The notes under the pieces were generated by a model that was given only the letters and a program-made list of their open reading frames with translations, was not told the DNA's origin and ran no database searches. Below are positions 1-8,571 of a stretch of DNA of 64,000 nt, piece after piece. The DNA comes from Halorubrum sp. CBA1229 (GTDB lineage: Archaea > Halobacteriota > Halobacteria > Halobacteriales > Haloferacaceae): NCBI RefSeq assembly GCF_003721435.2, contig NZ_CP054585.1:2542001-2606000 (forward strand), written 5' to 3'. Every line of letters begins with the position of its first letter. Position 1 is the first letter of the stretch. The position numbers and the translations under genes were made by a program.

Positions 1-323
1 GAGTTCGAGGAGACGACGTACCCCTCCTCGAGGAAGGCGGGCTCGACCTCGGCGGCGACCCCCGAGGGAAGCGACGAGAAGAGCAGGTCGACGTCGTCGT
101 CCGCGATCCCCGCGGGCGTCGTCTCCGCGACCTCCATCTCCGCGACGCTCTCCGGGATGGGCGTGTCGACGCGCCATTTGGCCGCCTCGCGGTACGTCTT
201 CCCGGCGCTGTCCCCGCTCGCCGTGACGGCCGCGAGGTCGAACGTCGGGTGGTCGTCGAGCAACTGGATGAACCGCTGACCCACGGCGCCGGTGGCACCG
301 AGGATGCCGACTCGTACAGACAT
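1..323 (-). CDS. asd: Aspartate-semialdehyde dehydrogenase, N-terminal part (runs off the window)
   Basis: The leftward reading frame starts at ATG 323 and stays open to the window edge, giving about 107 residues. The protein begins MSVRVGILGATGAVGQRF, the NADP-binding glycine loop (GATGAVGQ) of this enzyme. Residues 80-107 carry the expected LLFSSLPSGVA and a VVSSNS-like edge. The enzyme reduces aspartyl phosphate to the semialdehyde on the way to lysine, threonine and methionine. Only the nucleotide-binding part is visible, so the catalytic cysteine cannot be checked. Confidence 0.9.
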   Translation of the reverse strand, partial: MSVRVGILGATGAVGQRFIQLLDDHPTFDLAAVTASGDSAGKTYREAAKWRVDTPIPESVAEMEVAETTPAGIADDDVDLLFSSLPSGVAAEVEPAFLEEGYVVSSN

Positions 324-544
324 TGCACGTGGGTCGGTCACAGGGACGTAAGTGCGTTCGGATACGCGCCGACGCCGCCGGTCCCGCCGGCGACGGGCGC
401 CGTCGCCTCGCACGCTCGCTCGTCGGTTTGTCACCGGAACTCACGACTGCGGCAACGACCGATCGGCTCTTCGCCGATTCTCTTGTGATTACTACGCAAC
501 CGATCCGTATCCGCGTGTATCCGTCAGCTGACCCTCTCGGAGAG

Positions 545-555
545 GTATTAAATAC
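545..555 (+). promoter_or_regulatory. TATA box of the NhaC-type antiporter gene
   Basis: The AT-rich block TATTAAATAC lies about 27 bases before ATG 578, the spacing of a haloarchaeal leaderless promoter. This spacing favours ATG 578 over the in-frame GTG at 566. Confidence 0.5.
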
Positions 556-577
556 TCTCGCGTGAGTGCAGGAGATA

Positions 578-2257
578 ATGACCGACTTCGGAGCGCTGTC
601 CGTCGCCCCGCCGCTGCTCGCGATCGTCCTCGCGGTGATCACCCGGAAGGCGGTGCTGTCGCTGTTCCTCGGCATCTGGTCGGGTGCCGTCATCGTCACG
701 GGCGGGCTCGGGATCGTCCAGACGTTCGAGTGGATCGTCGCGGCGGTCTCCGACGAGTTCCAGGCGACCATCCTCGTGTTCACCCTGCTGCTCGGCTCCG
801 GCGTCGCCATGGTGTGGAACCTCGGCGGCACCGCCGCGGTCCGCGACTGGGCGCTCGAGCGCCTCGACAACCAGCGGCAGGCCGGGCTCGTCGCGTGGGG
901 GCTCGGGATCGTCCTCTTCTTCGACGACTACGCGAACACCGCCATCGTCGGATCCGCGATGAAGGACGTCTCCGACCGGCTCCGGATCTCCCGCGAGAAG
1001 CTCTCGTACATCGTCGACTCGACGGCGGCGCCGGTGGCGACGCTGGGGATCTCCTCGTGGGTCGCGTTCCAGCTCTCGCTCATCGCCGAGGGGTACGAGT
1101 CCGCGGGCGTCGCCGCCGCGAACCGCCCGGGCACCTTCGAGGTGTTCGTCTCCTCGATCCCGTTCAACATGTACGCGATCCTCGCGATCGTGATGGTCCT
1201 CCTGATCGTCGGCACCGGGCGGGACTACGGCGAGATGCTGACCGCCGAGAACCGCTCGTGGACCTCCGGGCGGGTGACGCGCGACGGGGCCGTGCCGATG
1301 CAGGACGTCGCCGGCGAGCTGGGCGAGCCGCCGGCGTCGACCCCGCGGCTCGTCAACTTCTTCGTCCCCGTGGCGGTGCTCGTCGCCGTGACGGTCGGGA
1401 CCGCGCTGTGGTCCGGCGACTTCTCGCCGGTCGGCTTCGGCGGCGACCTCCTCGCCGGGGAGCTCGGCGCGGCCGGCGGGCGGCTGTGGGACGCCGCGCT
1501 CAACGCCTCGTACGAGGTCGCGCTCATGATCGGCTCGTTCGCGATGGTCGCCAGCGGCTTCGTCCTCGGGAGGGCCTACGACATCTTCGGCGTCGGCGAC
1601 GCGACCGAGTACACGATCGACGGCTTCGGGATCATGCTCACCGCGGCCTCGATCCTCGTGCTCGCGTGGGGGATCGGCGGGGCGATCGACGCGCTCGGCA
1701 CCGGCGCCTACGTCGCGAACGTCGCGGTGGGGTCCGTCTCCCCGGCGTTCCTGCCCGCCCTCGTGTTCGTCGTCGCCGGCGTCATCGCCTTCTCGACCGG
1801 GACCTCGTGGGGGACGATGGGGATCGTCACCCCGATCGCGATCCCGATCGCGTGGGAGATCAGCGGCGGCGGCGCAGCCGGCCACACGCTCGTGGCGGCG
1901 ATGGTCGGCGTCATCTTCTCGGGCGCCATCTTCGGCGACCACAGCTCGCCAATCTCCGACACGACCGTTCTCTCGGCGACGTTCACCGGCGCCGACCTGA
2001 TCGACCACGTCCGCACGCAGATCTACTACGCGGTCACCGTCGCCGCCGTGGTCGTGCTCCTCCTCGTCGTCTGGGGAGTCACCCGGGTGACGCCGCTCGC
2101 GCTGCTCCCGCTCGGCGCCCTGCTGCTCGCCGGGCTCGTGTACCTCCTCTCGGAGTTCGACGCCTCCCGCCGGGGGATCGACCCCGTGTCGGTCTCGGAG
2201 TCACAGGACGACGACGGCGAGCGCGTGGTCGTCGCCGGGCACGAGCAGGACAACTGA
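578..2257 (+). CDS. NhaC-family Na+/H+ antiporter-like membrane protein
   Basis: This 559-residue polytopic membrane protein has about a dozen hydrophobic segments. The block LGIVLFFDDYANTAIVGSAM (around residues 110-130) and the second-half SFSTGTSWGTMGIVTPIAI-type block near residue 410 are hallmarks of NhaC-like cation antiporters, with conserved acidic and Thr/Ser residues in broken helices. The C-terminal tail after the last helix is acidic and cytosolic. The family exchanges sodium for protons, or sometimes organic substrates for cations; in a halophile, sodium export is the simplest inference. The start at 578 follows the TATA spacing. The gene stands alone. Confidence 0.85.
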   Translation: MTDFGALSVAPPLLAIVLAVITRKAVLSLFLGIWSGAVIVTGGLGIVQTFEWIVAAVSDEFQATILVFTLLLGSGVAMVWNLGGTAAVRDWALERLDNQRQAGLVAWGLGIVLFFDDYANTAIVGSAMKDVSDRLRISREKLSYIVDSTAAPVATLGISSWVAFQLSLIAEGYESAGVAAANRPGTFEVFVSSIPFNMYAILAIVMVLLIVGTGRDYGEMLTAENRSWTSGRVTRDGAVPMQDVAGELGEPPASTPRLVNFFVPVAVLVAVTVGTALWSGDFSPVGFGGDLLAGELGAAGGRLWDAALNASYEVALMIGSFAMVASGFVLGRAYDIFGVGDATEYTIDGFGIMLTAASILVLAWGIGGAIDALGTGAYVANVAVGSVSPAFLPALVFVVAGVIAFSTGTSWGTMGIVTPIAIPIAWEISGGGAAGHTLVAAMVGVIFSGAIFGDHSSPISDTTVLSATFTGADLIDHVRTQIYYAVTVAAVVVLLLVVWGVTRVTPLALLPLGALLLAGLVYLLSEFDASRRGIDPVSVSESQDDDGERVVVAGHEQDN

Positions 2258-2540
2258 GGCCGCCGGTCCGGCCGCTTATATACGCCCGCCGGCTATCGTC
2301 GGGTGCGCGCCCTCAGTCCCCGCCCGAGTACTCCCCGATGGGAGCGATGACAGCGCGGAGAACCCAGGCGCGTCACATCCGGTCGCAGACGCGACCCGCC
2401 CGTCGCCGCGCAGGCGACCGCCCGCCACGAGGGTTTCCCGGTCGACGCGGCACGCCGCCGGAGATGAGACCGGTCGTTAGTGTTGCGGGCGACATTTCCG
2501 CGACTCGAGAGCGGCCGCGCTCGGCGATTCCGAGTCTCCC

Positions 2541-2583
2541 GAGTCCCGCAACACAAACGGCCCGACGGCGAGCGTTCACTTCG
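2541..2583 (-). pseudogene. Decayed fragment resembling the 3' end of the membrane-protein gene at 4075-5211
   Basis: Bases 2541-2583 match 4109-4151, which code for the C-terminal end of the 378-residue membrane protein, at 36 of 43 positions and in the same orientation. No intact frame surrounds the match. The whole stretch 2258-2616 between the antiporter gene and the PH-domain gene shows no convincing gene otherwise. There is an AT-rich TATA-like block at 2274-2283 with nothing credible behind it. The fragment is best explained as the remnant of a duplicated copy. Confidence 0.45.
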
Positions 2584-2616
2584 AGGCCTCCGGCGCTCCG
2601 AAAAGGAGCGGAACAC

Positions 2617-3285
2617 TCAGTTCCGCGGGTCCTCGGCGGAAGACGAGTCGTCGCTCGGCGTTTCCCCATCCTCGCTCAGGTGCCGCTCTATCCGCTCCAT
2701 GGCTTGTCGAGTGCCACGGAGCTCCGCTACCAGTTCGTCTATCCGGTCGGCCGTAGCGGCGGCCGATTCCGTCGTCTCGTCGCCCGTCGGACCCGACCGC
2801 CGGTTTTCGGCGGCGTATTCGCTGGTCAGGCCGGAGATCTTCTCTCGGACCTCGCGGGCGTTTTCGACGTTCTGGAAACTGACCTCAGCGCCGGAACTGC
2901 CGGCGGTGCTGATGTCGATGCTGCCGAAGCCGAACTGTTTCCCCCAGAAGGACTGGCTGTACTCGGTGTTCTGGATCTTGTCGAGGCCGACGCTCTCGAT
3001 GTTCGTTCCCAGGATCCCCTTCTTGACGTACAGGGACTTGTTGGTGACCACGTAGTCGGTGTTCTTCAGCGAGAGCCACGAGAACGGCAGCATAAGCAGG
3101 ATGAGAAAGCCGATGAGGACCACCGTGAGGAGCACTCCCCAGACGGCGGTCCCGACGATGCTGACCGGAACGGGTTCGCCTGTCCACTGGATCTCTTCGT
3201 CGTCCTCGAGCGAGAGCCACTCGGGAACCTCGTGGTCGGCCGGCGTCGGTGCGGGGACGTCGGATTCGGTAGTCGCGTCTGCCAT
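2617..3285 (-). CDS. PH domain-containing membrane protein (bPH_2 type), second of a tandem pair
   Basis: The 222-residue product starts at ATG 3285, four bases after the stop of the upstream paralogue, so the two are probably one transcript. A short motif (WLSLEDDEEIQWTGEP) is followed by two membrane segments (about residues 48-70). Then comes a bPH_2-type domain with the signature LKNTDYVVTNKSLYVKKG, DKIQNTEYSQSFWG and GSIDISTAG. The C-terminal 60 residues are acidic with a predicted coiled coil. Members of this family are membrane-anchored proteins of unproven function. The start MADATTES was chosen over an upstream in-frame start that would overlap the paralogue. Confidence 0.8.
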   Translation of the reverse strand: MADATTESDVPAPTPADHEVPEWLSLEDDEEIQWTGEPVPVSIVGTAVWGVLLTVVLIGFLILLMLPFSWLSLKNTDYVVTNKSLYVKKGILGTNIESVGLDKIQNTEYSQSFWGKQFGFGSIDISTAGSSGAEVSFQNVENAREVREKISGLTSEYAAENRRSGPTGDETTESAAATADRIDELVAELRGTRQAMERIERHLSEDGETPSDDSSSAEDPRN

Positions 3286-3289
3286 GGGC

Positions 3290-3925
3290 CTATTGGAGGT
3301 GTCGTTCGATGGTTTCCGCGGTTTTCCGCAGTTCCGTCGCCTCGTCGACGAGGGCCCCGATCGTTTCGGGGTCGAGGCCGCCGTGCCCCCCTCCGGGTTC
3401 ACCCCGGCTCCCGTCGCCGGCCTCGGCGATCCTCGCCCGGAGTTCGGTACGGAGTCCGTCGGGGTCGTCCAAGTCCTCGATCGACATCTCGACGCCGCTC
3501 CCGCCGGCCGTGCTGAGGAGGATCGTCCCGTAGTCGAAGACGTTACCGAAGAAGCTCTTCTTCAACTGCGTGTTCTGGACGTTGTCGACGCCGATTCGGG
3601 TGACGTTCTCCGACCAGACGCCGGTCTTCTTGTAGACGTTCTCGTCGGTGAGGAGGTAGTCGGTGTTCTTCGTTTGCAAGTACGCCCGGACGGGAGTGAC
3701 GGCTTGGAACAACGTCCAGAGGACGGCGACGGCCCACACCACCCGATCCGGAACGGGCAGTTCGACGTTCAGAACGGCCGTGAGGACGAACGCCGCCACG
3801 AACGCCGCCAGCGACCAGACGACGAACGTCACGACGTTCGAAACGATCCGGCGCAACCGCGGCTTTCCCGTCCAGACGACCTCCTCCCCCTCATCGAGCG
3901 AGAGCCAATCGGGTGATGTTACCAT
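3290..3925 (-). CDS. PH domain-containing membrane protein (bPH_2 type), first of a tandem pair
   Basis: This 211-residue protein is a paralogue of its downstream neighbour. It has the same N-terminal DWLSLDEGEEVVWTGKP motif, two membrane helices (about residues 27-65) and a PH-like domain with TKNTDYLLTDENVYKKTG, DNVQNTQLKKSFFG and ILLSTAGGSGVEM. A short coiled coil closes the protein (ELRKTAETIERHLQ). AT-rich sequence at 3930-3960 provides a leftward promoter. The tandem arrangement suggests the two form a hetero-oligomer at the membrane, which is inference. Confidence 0.8.
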   Translation of the reverse strand: MVTSPDWLSLDEGEEVVWTGKPRLRRIVSNVVTFVVWSLAAFVAAFVLTAVLNVELPVPDRVVWAVAVLWTLFQAVTPVRAYLQTKNTDYLLTDENVYKKTGVWSENVTRIGVDNVQNTQLKKSFFGNVFDYGTILLSTAGGSGVEMSIEDLDDPDGLRTELRARIAEAGDGSRGEPGGGHGGLDPETIGALVDEATELRKTAETIERHLQ

Positions 3926-4074
3926 ACGGCACGATTAATATCGATCGAGATATAGATTATGGCTATCAGAACTCCGGCTCGGTGTGGCCGGCCGATCTCG
4001 GGGTCTCCGCGTCCGGGTATCCGATCGCGACCGTTCCGGCATCGATCCGCCGTCCCGAGACCGGTCGCGCGCGG

Positions 4075-5211
4075 CTACTCCGAGTCGTCCGATTCCCCCG
4101 ACCCCCCCGAATCCCGCAACACCAACGGGCCGATCGCGAGCGTCCGCTTCGCGAGGGTGAGGATCCGGAGCACGTAGGCGACGAACAGCGCGAACGGGAG
4201 CAGCGTGACGGCGAACGCGCCACCGACCGCGAGCGTGAGGTGGTCGACTCCGAGCGTGCGGCCCGGGAACGTCCCGACGTCGACGACGGCGACCATGGCG
4301 CCCGCGACGAGCAGCGCCGGGACCGCCGCGTACAAAATCAGCCGCGAGAGGTCGATCAGCGCCCACTGGAAGTACAGCGTCTTCACGTGCTCCCGCGCCG
4401 GGGCGAACAGCGAGAGCGACTCCCGGAGCTCGGTGAGGAGCGTGCGCTCCCGGTCGGTGAGTCGGTCCCCGTGTTCGTCCGTGAGACGCTCGATTCGGGC
4501 GATCTTCCGCCCGTAGTCGAAGTTCAGCGCCGCGAAGACGACGTCGAACGACCCGAACCGCGCGCCCTCGATCTGGCCGCGCACGTCCTCGGCGTTCTCG
4601 ACGACGCTCCCGGCGAGGTCGCCGATATCGCTCCGAAGGGCGGCCGCTCCGTCAGATCCCTCCTGTTCCGCGTCGGCGTCGGTCCGCGAGTGCACCGACT
4701 CGCGAACCGAGCGCGCTCGCCCCGACGCGGCGCCGAGGATCGCGCCGAGGAACCCGGCCGGATCCGTGGGAGCCGGAGCGTCGGTCAACGCCGCGACGGT
4801 GTCCCTGACGTCCATCGCGCCGGCCATGCGCTCGTGCTGGTCGCCGAGCGGGCCGTTCTCCTGCGTGAGCACGAGCTGCCCGATCGTGACGACGAGTGTC
4901 GCTCCCGTGACGATGGCCGTGATCATCGCGGAAAACAGGGTCTCGATCGGGTCGCTCGCCCCGGTTTTCGCCGGGAGCGACGGCGAGAGTCCGGTGCCGA
5001 CCGCGACGAACGCGACGAAGACGACGACCGTCAGGACCCCGGCGACGACGAGCCGGTTCGCCCGCAACAGCAGCCAGAGCTTCAGTCGGCTCTCGCCGGC
5101 CCGCCCTCGCATGGTCTCCGCGGTGTCCGTGTCGTCGACGTCCGAGGCGGGCTCGACCTCGACGGCGTCGGTTTCGGCCGCGTCCGGTCCCGATCGGTCG
5201 TCGTCCGTCAT
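4075..5211 (-). CDS. Conserved haloarchaeal membrane protein of unknown function
   Basis: The 378-residue product has an acidic N terminus and two helices near residues 52-75 and 90-115. A large hydrophilic middle follows (about 120-265), with two more helices near 285-345. The middle domain contains FGSFDVVFAALNFDYGRKIARIERL and a charged helix that could be coiled coil. I do not recognise a catalytic motif. A decayed fragment of a second copy of its 3' end lies at 2541-2583. It is transcribed away from the hydrolase gene at 5316. Confidence 0.7.
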   Translation of the reverse strand: MTDDDRSGPDAAETDAVEVEPASDVDDTDTAETMRGRAGESRLKLWLLLRANRLVVAGVLTVVVFVAFVAVGTGLSPSLPAKTGASDPIETLFSAMITAIVTGATLVVTIGQLVLTQENGPLGDQHERMAGAMDVRDTVAALTDAPAPTDPAGFLGAILGAASGRARSVRESVHSRTDADAEQEGSDGAAALRSDIGDLAGSVVENAEDVRGQIEGARFGSFDVVFAALNFDYGRKIARIERLTDEHGDRLTDRERTLLTELRESLSLFAPAREHVKTLYFQWALIDLSRLILYAAVPALLVAGAMVAVVDVGTFPGRTLGVDHLTLAVGGAFAVTLLPFALFVAYVLRILTLAKRTLAIGPLVLRDSGGSGESDDSE

Positions 5212-5315
5212 TTACGCGACACACGACGCTCGACCGACAGATAAGTACACGGGGCGGTACCCGACGAGGCGCCCGGCGCAAGTCACAACCCCACGCCGGA
5301 CGAAGCGGTCGGCAC

Positions 5316-6050
5316 ATGTCGACGCACGTCGGCCCCAGCGTCACCCTCGTTCGCAACGCCACCCTTCTCGCGACCGTCGGCGACACGACGTTCCTCGTCG
5401 ATCCGCTGTTCGCGTCGCGGGGCGCGTTGCCGCCGATCGACGACACGCCGAACGACCGCGCCAACCCGCTCGTCCCGATGCCCGACGTCGACCTGTCGCA
5501 CGACGCCGTGATCGTCACGCATCGCCACCCGGACCACTTCGACGACGCGGCGAAGTCCGAGCTCGACGCGGACGTCCCGCTGTTCTGTCAGCCCGCCGAG
5601 GCCGACGCGTTCGTCGAGGACGGATTCACCGACGTGCGGCCCGTCGAGGACGCGGCGACGTTCGAGGGGGTCACCCTCCACCGGACCCCGGGCCGCCACG
5701 GTCACGGGGAGCTGGCCGAGGAGATGGGGCCCGTCTCCGGGTTCGTCCTCGAGGGCGAGGCGACGCTGTACCTCGCCGGCGACACGGTCTGGTACGACCC
5801 CGTCGCGGAGACGCTGGACCGGTTCGAGCCCGACGCGGTCGTCCTCAACGGCGGCGCGGCGCGGTTCAATCAGGGGGAGCCGATCACGATGGGCGTTGAT
5901 GACGTCGCCGCCGTCCGCGAGGCCACCGACGCCGCGGTCGCCGCGGTCCACATGGAGGCGATCAATCACTGCCTGCTCTCGCGGGAGGAGCTCCGCTCGG
6001 AGACGGACGGGTTGCTCGTGCCGGAGGATGGTGAGGAGATCGAGTTCTAG
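5316..6050 (+). CDS. Metallo-beta-lactamase-fold hydrolase (UlaG-like)
   Basis: The 244-residue product has the metal-binding signature THRHPDHFDD near residue 70, matching HxHxDH. A second histidine follows in TPGRHGHGE near 130, an aspartate in LYLAGDTVWYDP near 155, and a late histidine in VHMEAINHC. The organisation matches UlaG-type metal-dependent hydrolases, which cleave diverse phosphoester or lactone substrates. The actual substrate cannot be read from the sequence. It is divergent from the membrane protein gene at 5211. Confidence 0.85.
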   Translation: MSTHVGPSVTLVRNATLLATVGDTTFLVDPLFASRGALPPIDDTPNDRANPLVPMPDVDLSHDAVIVTHRHPDHFDDAAKSELDADVPLFCQPAEADAFVEDGFTDVRPVEDAATFEGVTLHRTPGRHGHGELAEEMGPVSGFVLEGEATLYLAGDTVWYDPVAETLDRFEPDAVVLNGGAARFNQGEPITMGVDDVAAVREATDAAVAAVHMEAINHCLLSREELRSETDGLLVPEDGEEIEF

Positions 6051-6153
6051 CCGCACCGCCGGTTCGAGAGTGGACTTGTCACTCCTCCCTGCGGTCATCG
6101 GAGCGGTTCCGCCGCTTCGAGCAGTCGCTCACTTCGTTCGCGATGACGTCGTG

Positions 6154-6181
6154 AGAAGGTCCGGGTGCGAGAATCGAACCA
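6154..6181 (-). repeat. Duplicated 3' end of tRNA-His: att-site scar
   Basis: These 28 bases are identical to 6267-6294, which hold the last 22 bases of tRNA-His plus 6 flanking bases. The two copies are direct repeats 113 bases apart, and the extra copy lies downstream of the tRNA 3' end. This is what remains when an element integrated at the tRNA is almost completely lost. The 85 bases between the copies contain no gene. Confidence 0.65.
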
Positions 6182-6272
6182 CGGTCAGACGTGCTCGCTT
6201 CGCTGCGCGCGACCTCCCTGCTTCAATTCTCCGCGGAGCCTCGCGGCTCGCGGTGTTGCTCGCCGCGAGAAG

Positions 6273-6346
6273 GTCCGGGTGCGAGAATCGAACCCGCGTC
6301 TCAGCCTCCACAAGGCTGAAGGATAGTCCACTACCCTAACCCGGAC
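6273..6346 (-). tRNA. tRNA-His (GTG anticodon)
   Basis: The leftward sequence folds as a cloverleaf. G-1 is encoded at 6346, followed by acceptor TCCGGGT/ACCCGGA, a T8 A9 G10 junction, an anticodon arm CAGCC-TTGTGGA-GGCTG with anticodon GTG, and a T arm CGGGT/ATTCG-type loop. The discriminator is C at 6273. An encoded G-1 opposite C73 is the identity signature of histidine tRNA. No CCA is encoded. Confidence 0.95.
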
Positions 6347-6516
6347 ACGCGTCGATATCTACCTCGCTTTGATAAATAACCGTTACGACTCCCGGACGGG
6401 CGTGTGACCCGGTGCCGTCCGGTGATAGCGCCGAGTCGCCTCGGGGCGTCCGGCGCGCGGACGGGGTCGACGCACCGCGCCGCTTTTACTCTCCGCCGGC
6501 GTACCCCCGCGTACCC

Positions 6517-6972
6517 GTGGCGTTCACCGACAAGATCTACGTGAAGAACCACCGGCAGCTCGCCTCCCAGCTGGAGACGAACATTCCGAAGGGCGCGTTC
6601 GCCGGCGCGACCCTCGACATGCTGTTCACCGGTGACGGCCTCTCGAAGCTCGACTCCACGACGCGCGACCGCATCCTCGACTTCGCCGAGGACTTCCTCG
6701 ACTGCGACTGTCAGGCGAACCCCTACTGCGGCTGTCCCGAGGAGAAGTTTATGCGGTACGTGCTGGAGCTCCGCGCCGAGGGGCTCGGCCCGCAGGCGAT
6801 CGTGGACGTGATGACGGACGACTACATGGTGTACGCGTACACCGGCGACGTGCTCTCGTTCCTCGACGACGCGGTGCGGAACCTGGAGGCCGTCGAGACC
6901 CTCGCGGACGTCGAGGGCAACGAGGAGATGTCCGAGCGAGCGCGGCGCGCGAAACGGGAATTATCGGGATAA
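6517..6972 (+). CDS. DUF5814-like conserved haloarchaeal protein
   Basis: The 151-residue product starts at GTG 6517 (VAFTDKIYVKNHRQLAS). A TTTTACT block about 30 bases upstream fits a leaderless promoter, so the longer in-frame start at 6412 is unlikely. It contains a cysteine cluster DCDCQANPYCGCPEEKF near residues 65-80 that may bind metal, then a helical C-terminal half. The sequence is familiar from haloarchaeal genomes as a DUF5814-type protein, sometimes found with helicase sequences. Its role is unknown. Confidence 0.7.
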   Translation: MAFTDKIYVKNHRQLASQLETNIPKGAFAGATLDMLFTGDGLSKLDSTTRDRILDFAEDFLDCDCQANPYCGCPEEKFMRYVLELRAEGLGPQAIVDVMTDDYMVYAYTGDVLSFLDDAVRNLEAVETLADVEGNEEMSERARRAKRELSG

Positions 6973-7093
6973 GACGCGTATCGGCGAGACGGGTCTGTTT
7001 GTGTGATCGGGTATTTATAAATCGTCGCTGGCGGTGGCGCGACGGGCGGCCACAGGGTCTCAGCCGCCCGCTTATAATTGATCGTTGGAAGCG

Positions 7094-7177
7094 CGGTGAC
7101 CAGCTTCAAAGCCCCAGTCGCTTGCTTATGAGTGAGTGATCGCGTATCGACGGTGACCACCTCCAAAGCCCCAGTCC
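7094..7177. repeat. Two copies of a 27-base intergenic repeat in a long non-coding gap
   Basis: CGGTGACCAGCTTCAAAGCC-type sequence occurs at 7094-7120 and again at 7151-7177, matching at 24 of 27 positions in direct orientation. The gap 6973-7539 between the DUF5814-like gene and heme A synthase holds no convincing reading frame. It has several TTTATAA-type AT blocks (about 7012, 7072 and 7428) and GC-rich stretches of low-complexity appearance. The pair may be copies of a dispersed intergenic repeat of the host. Confidence 0.4.
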
Positions 7178-7539
7178 CGACGACTTGGGGGCCTCGTTGC
7201 GCTCCTCGCTCGTTCGCTCCGCTCACTCGCTGCGGTGCTTACTTCGGCCGCCTTCGTCGTCGGGACTGCCCCTTTGAGTCCCACCCCACACCGCTCCGCA
7301 CAGCACCTCACACCTCCCCAGCCTCGTCGGACCGGCGCGGCCGCGCCGGTCCGACTCCCTCGCGGGCTCCTCGCGCCCGTTGGGCGCTCGGAGGCGCGCC
7401 ACCGCACAGCACCGCGCCGTTTATTTATAAGTAGGCGGCGCTGTCGGGCGGTCCGACACCCGTCCTCTTCGTTCGGTCTCGTTCCCGTCCGCGTGGAGCG
7501 TCCGAACGGTCTAAGTGCGCTCGCTCCCGAACTCGGGTA

Positions 7540-8433
7540 ATGAGTCTTCGGCCCGCGTGGCTGACCTTCAGGCGATACGCGGCGGCGACGACGGGGATGA
7601 CGCTGACGCTGTTCGCGCTCGGCGTCTACACCGCGGCGACCGGCTCCGGGCTGGCGTGCGAGGCCCAGTGGCCGCTCTGTTCGGACCAGCTCATCCCCGC
7701 GATGACGATCAACCCGGACTTCATCGAGTGGTTCCACCGCGCGTGGGCGATGATCACCGGGTTCCTCATCATCGGGACCGCCGGCTGGACGTGGCTCGGG
7801 AGCTTCGACCGCCGGACCCGGTTCGCGGCGACGCTCGCGGTGCTCATCCTGCCGGTGCAGATCACGGTCGGCGCGATCACCGTCACCGTCGGCGGGCTCG
7901 TCCCCGGCGGCTACACCGTCTCGACGCACGCGGCCCACCTGATCGTCGCGCTGACGATCTTCACGCTGCTCGGCCTGGCGACCATCTGGGGCGGCGGGCG
8001 GGGGTCGACGCGGCTCCTCCGGATCGCGACGACCGTCGCCGTCGCGGGGATCGTCGCCAGCGCGGTGTTCTCGCGGGCGGTCCCGTTCGTGACGTACTCG
8101 CCGGGCGCGCAGGCCGGGTTTTACGTCACCGGGCTCGCCGGCCACTTGGGGCTCGTCGCGACGGTCGCGTTCGCCACCGAGGCCGTCCGCTCGGGCTACG
8201 CGGGCGTGAGCCGCTCGACGGCCGGGCGGGTCCGGCTGCTCGCCGGCGGTGCGATGGCCGCGCTCGTCCTGACGCTCCTGCTGGGCCGCGATCTGGTGTT
8301 ATACACCGCGGTCTGGGAGCAGCTCAACCTCGTCGCGCTGGCCGCGGCCGCCGCGCTCGCCGCGGGGGCAGCGTGGGTCGCGCGCGGCGCCGACGGCGCC
8401 GGCACCGCGACGGAGCCGATCGGCGGCGACTGA
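7540..8433 (+). CDS. ctaA: Heme A synthase (COX15/CtaA family)
   Basis: The 297-residue protein has about eight membrane helices in two four-helix halves. The first half shows the family block TGSGLACEAQWPLCSDQLIP, with a cysteine pair, followed by EWFHRAWAM and STHAAHLIV whose histidines match heme-binding positions. The second half has the weaker counterpart AGHLGLVATVAF. The enzyme hydroxylates the C8 methyl of heme O to make heme A for terminal oxidases. The gene appears to be monocistronic. Confidence 0.85.
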   Translation: MSLRPAWLTFRRYAAATTGMTLTLFALGVYTAATGSGLACEAQWPLCSDQLIPAMTINPDFIEWFHRAWAMITGFLIIGTAGWTWLGSFDRRTRFAATLAVLILPVQITVGAITVTVGGLVPGGYTVSTHAAHLIVALTIFTLLGLATIWGGGRGSTRLLRIATTVAVAGIVASAVFSRAVPFVTYSPGAQAGFYVTGLAGHLGLVATVAFATEAVRSGYAGVSRSTAGRVRLLAGGAMAALVLTLLLGRDLVLYTAVWEQLNLVALAAAAALAAGAAWVARGADGAGTATEPIGGD

Positions 8434-8571
8434 GCGGTCCCGGCGGCGAGTCGCTCACCTCGGACGGGCGGGCCGATCCACCGGATCGATCCGGAGGGAT
8501 TCGGGCGACCGCCGTCGAGCCGCCTCGTCCGCGGAGGAAAGGTTAAAATCGGTTCACGTTCTCACACCGGT

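Noticed and set aside
548-2008. A 486-residue leftward open frame opposite the antiporter gene
   Set aside because: Its translation is arginine/aspartate-rich low-complexity, an antisense shadow of GC-rich coding DNA; the rightward frame has clear NhaC motifs.
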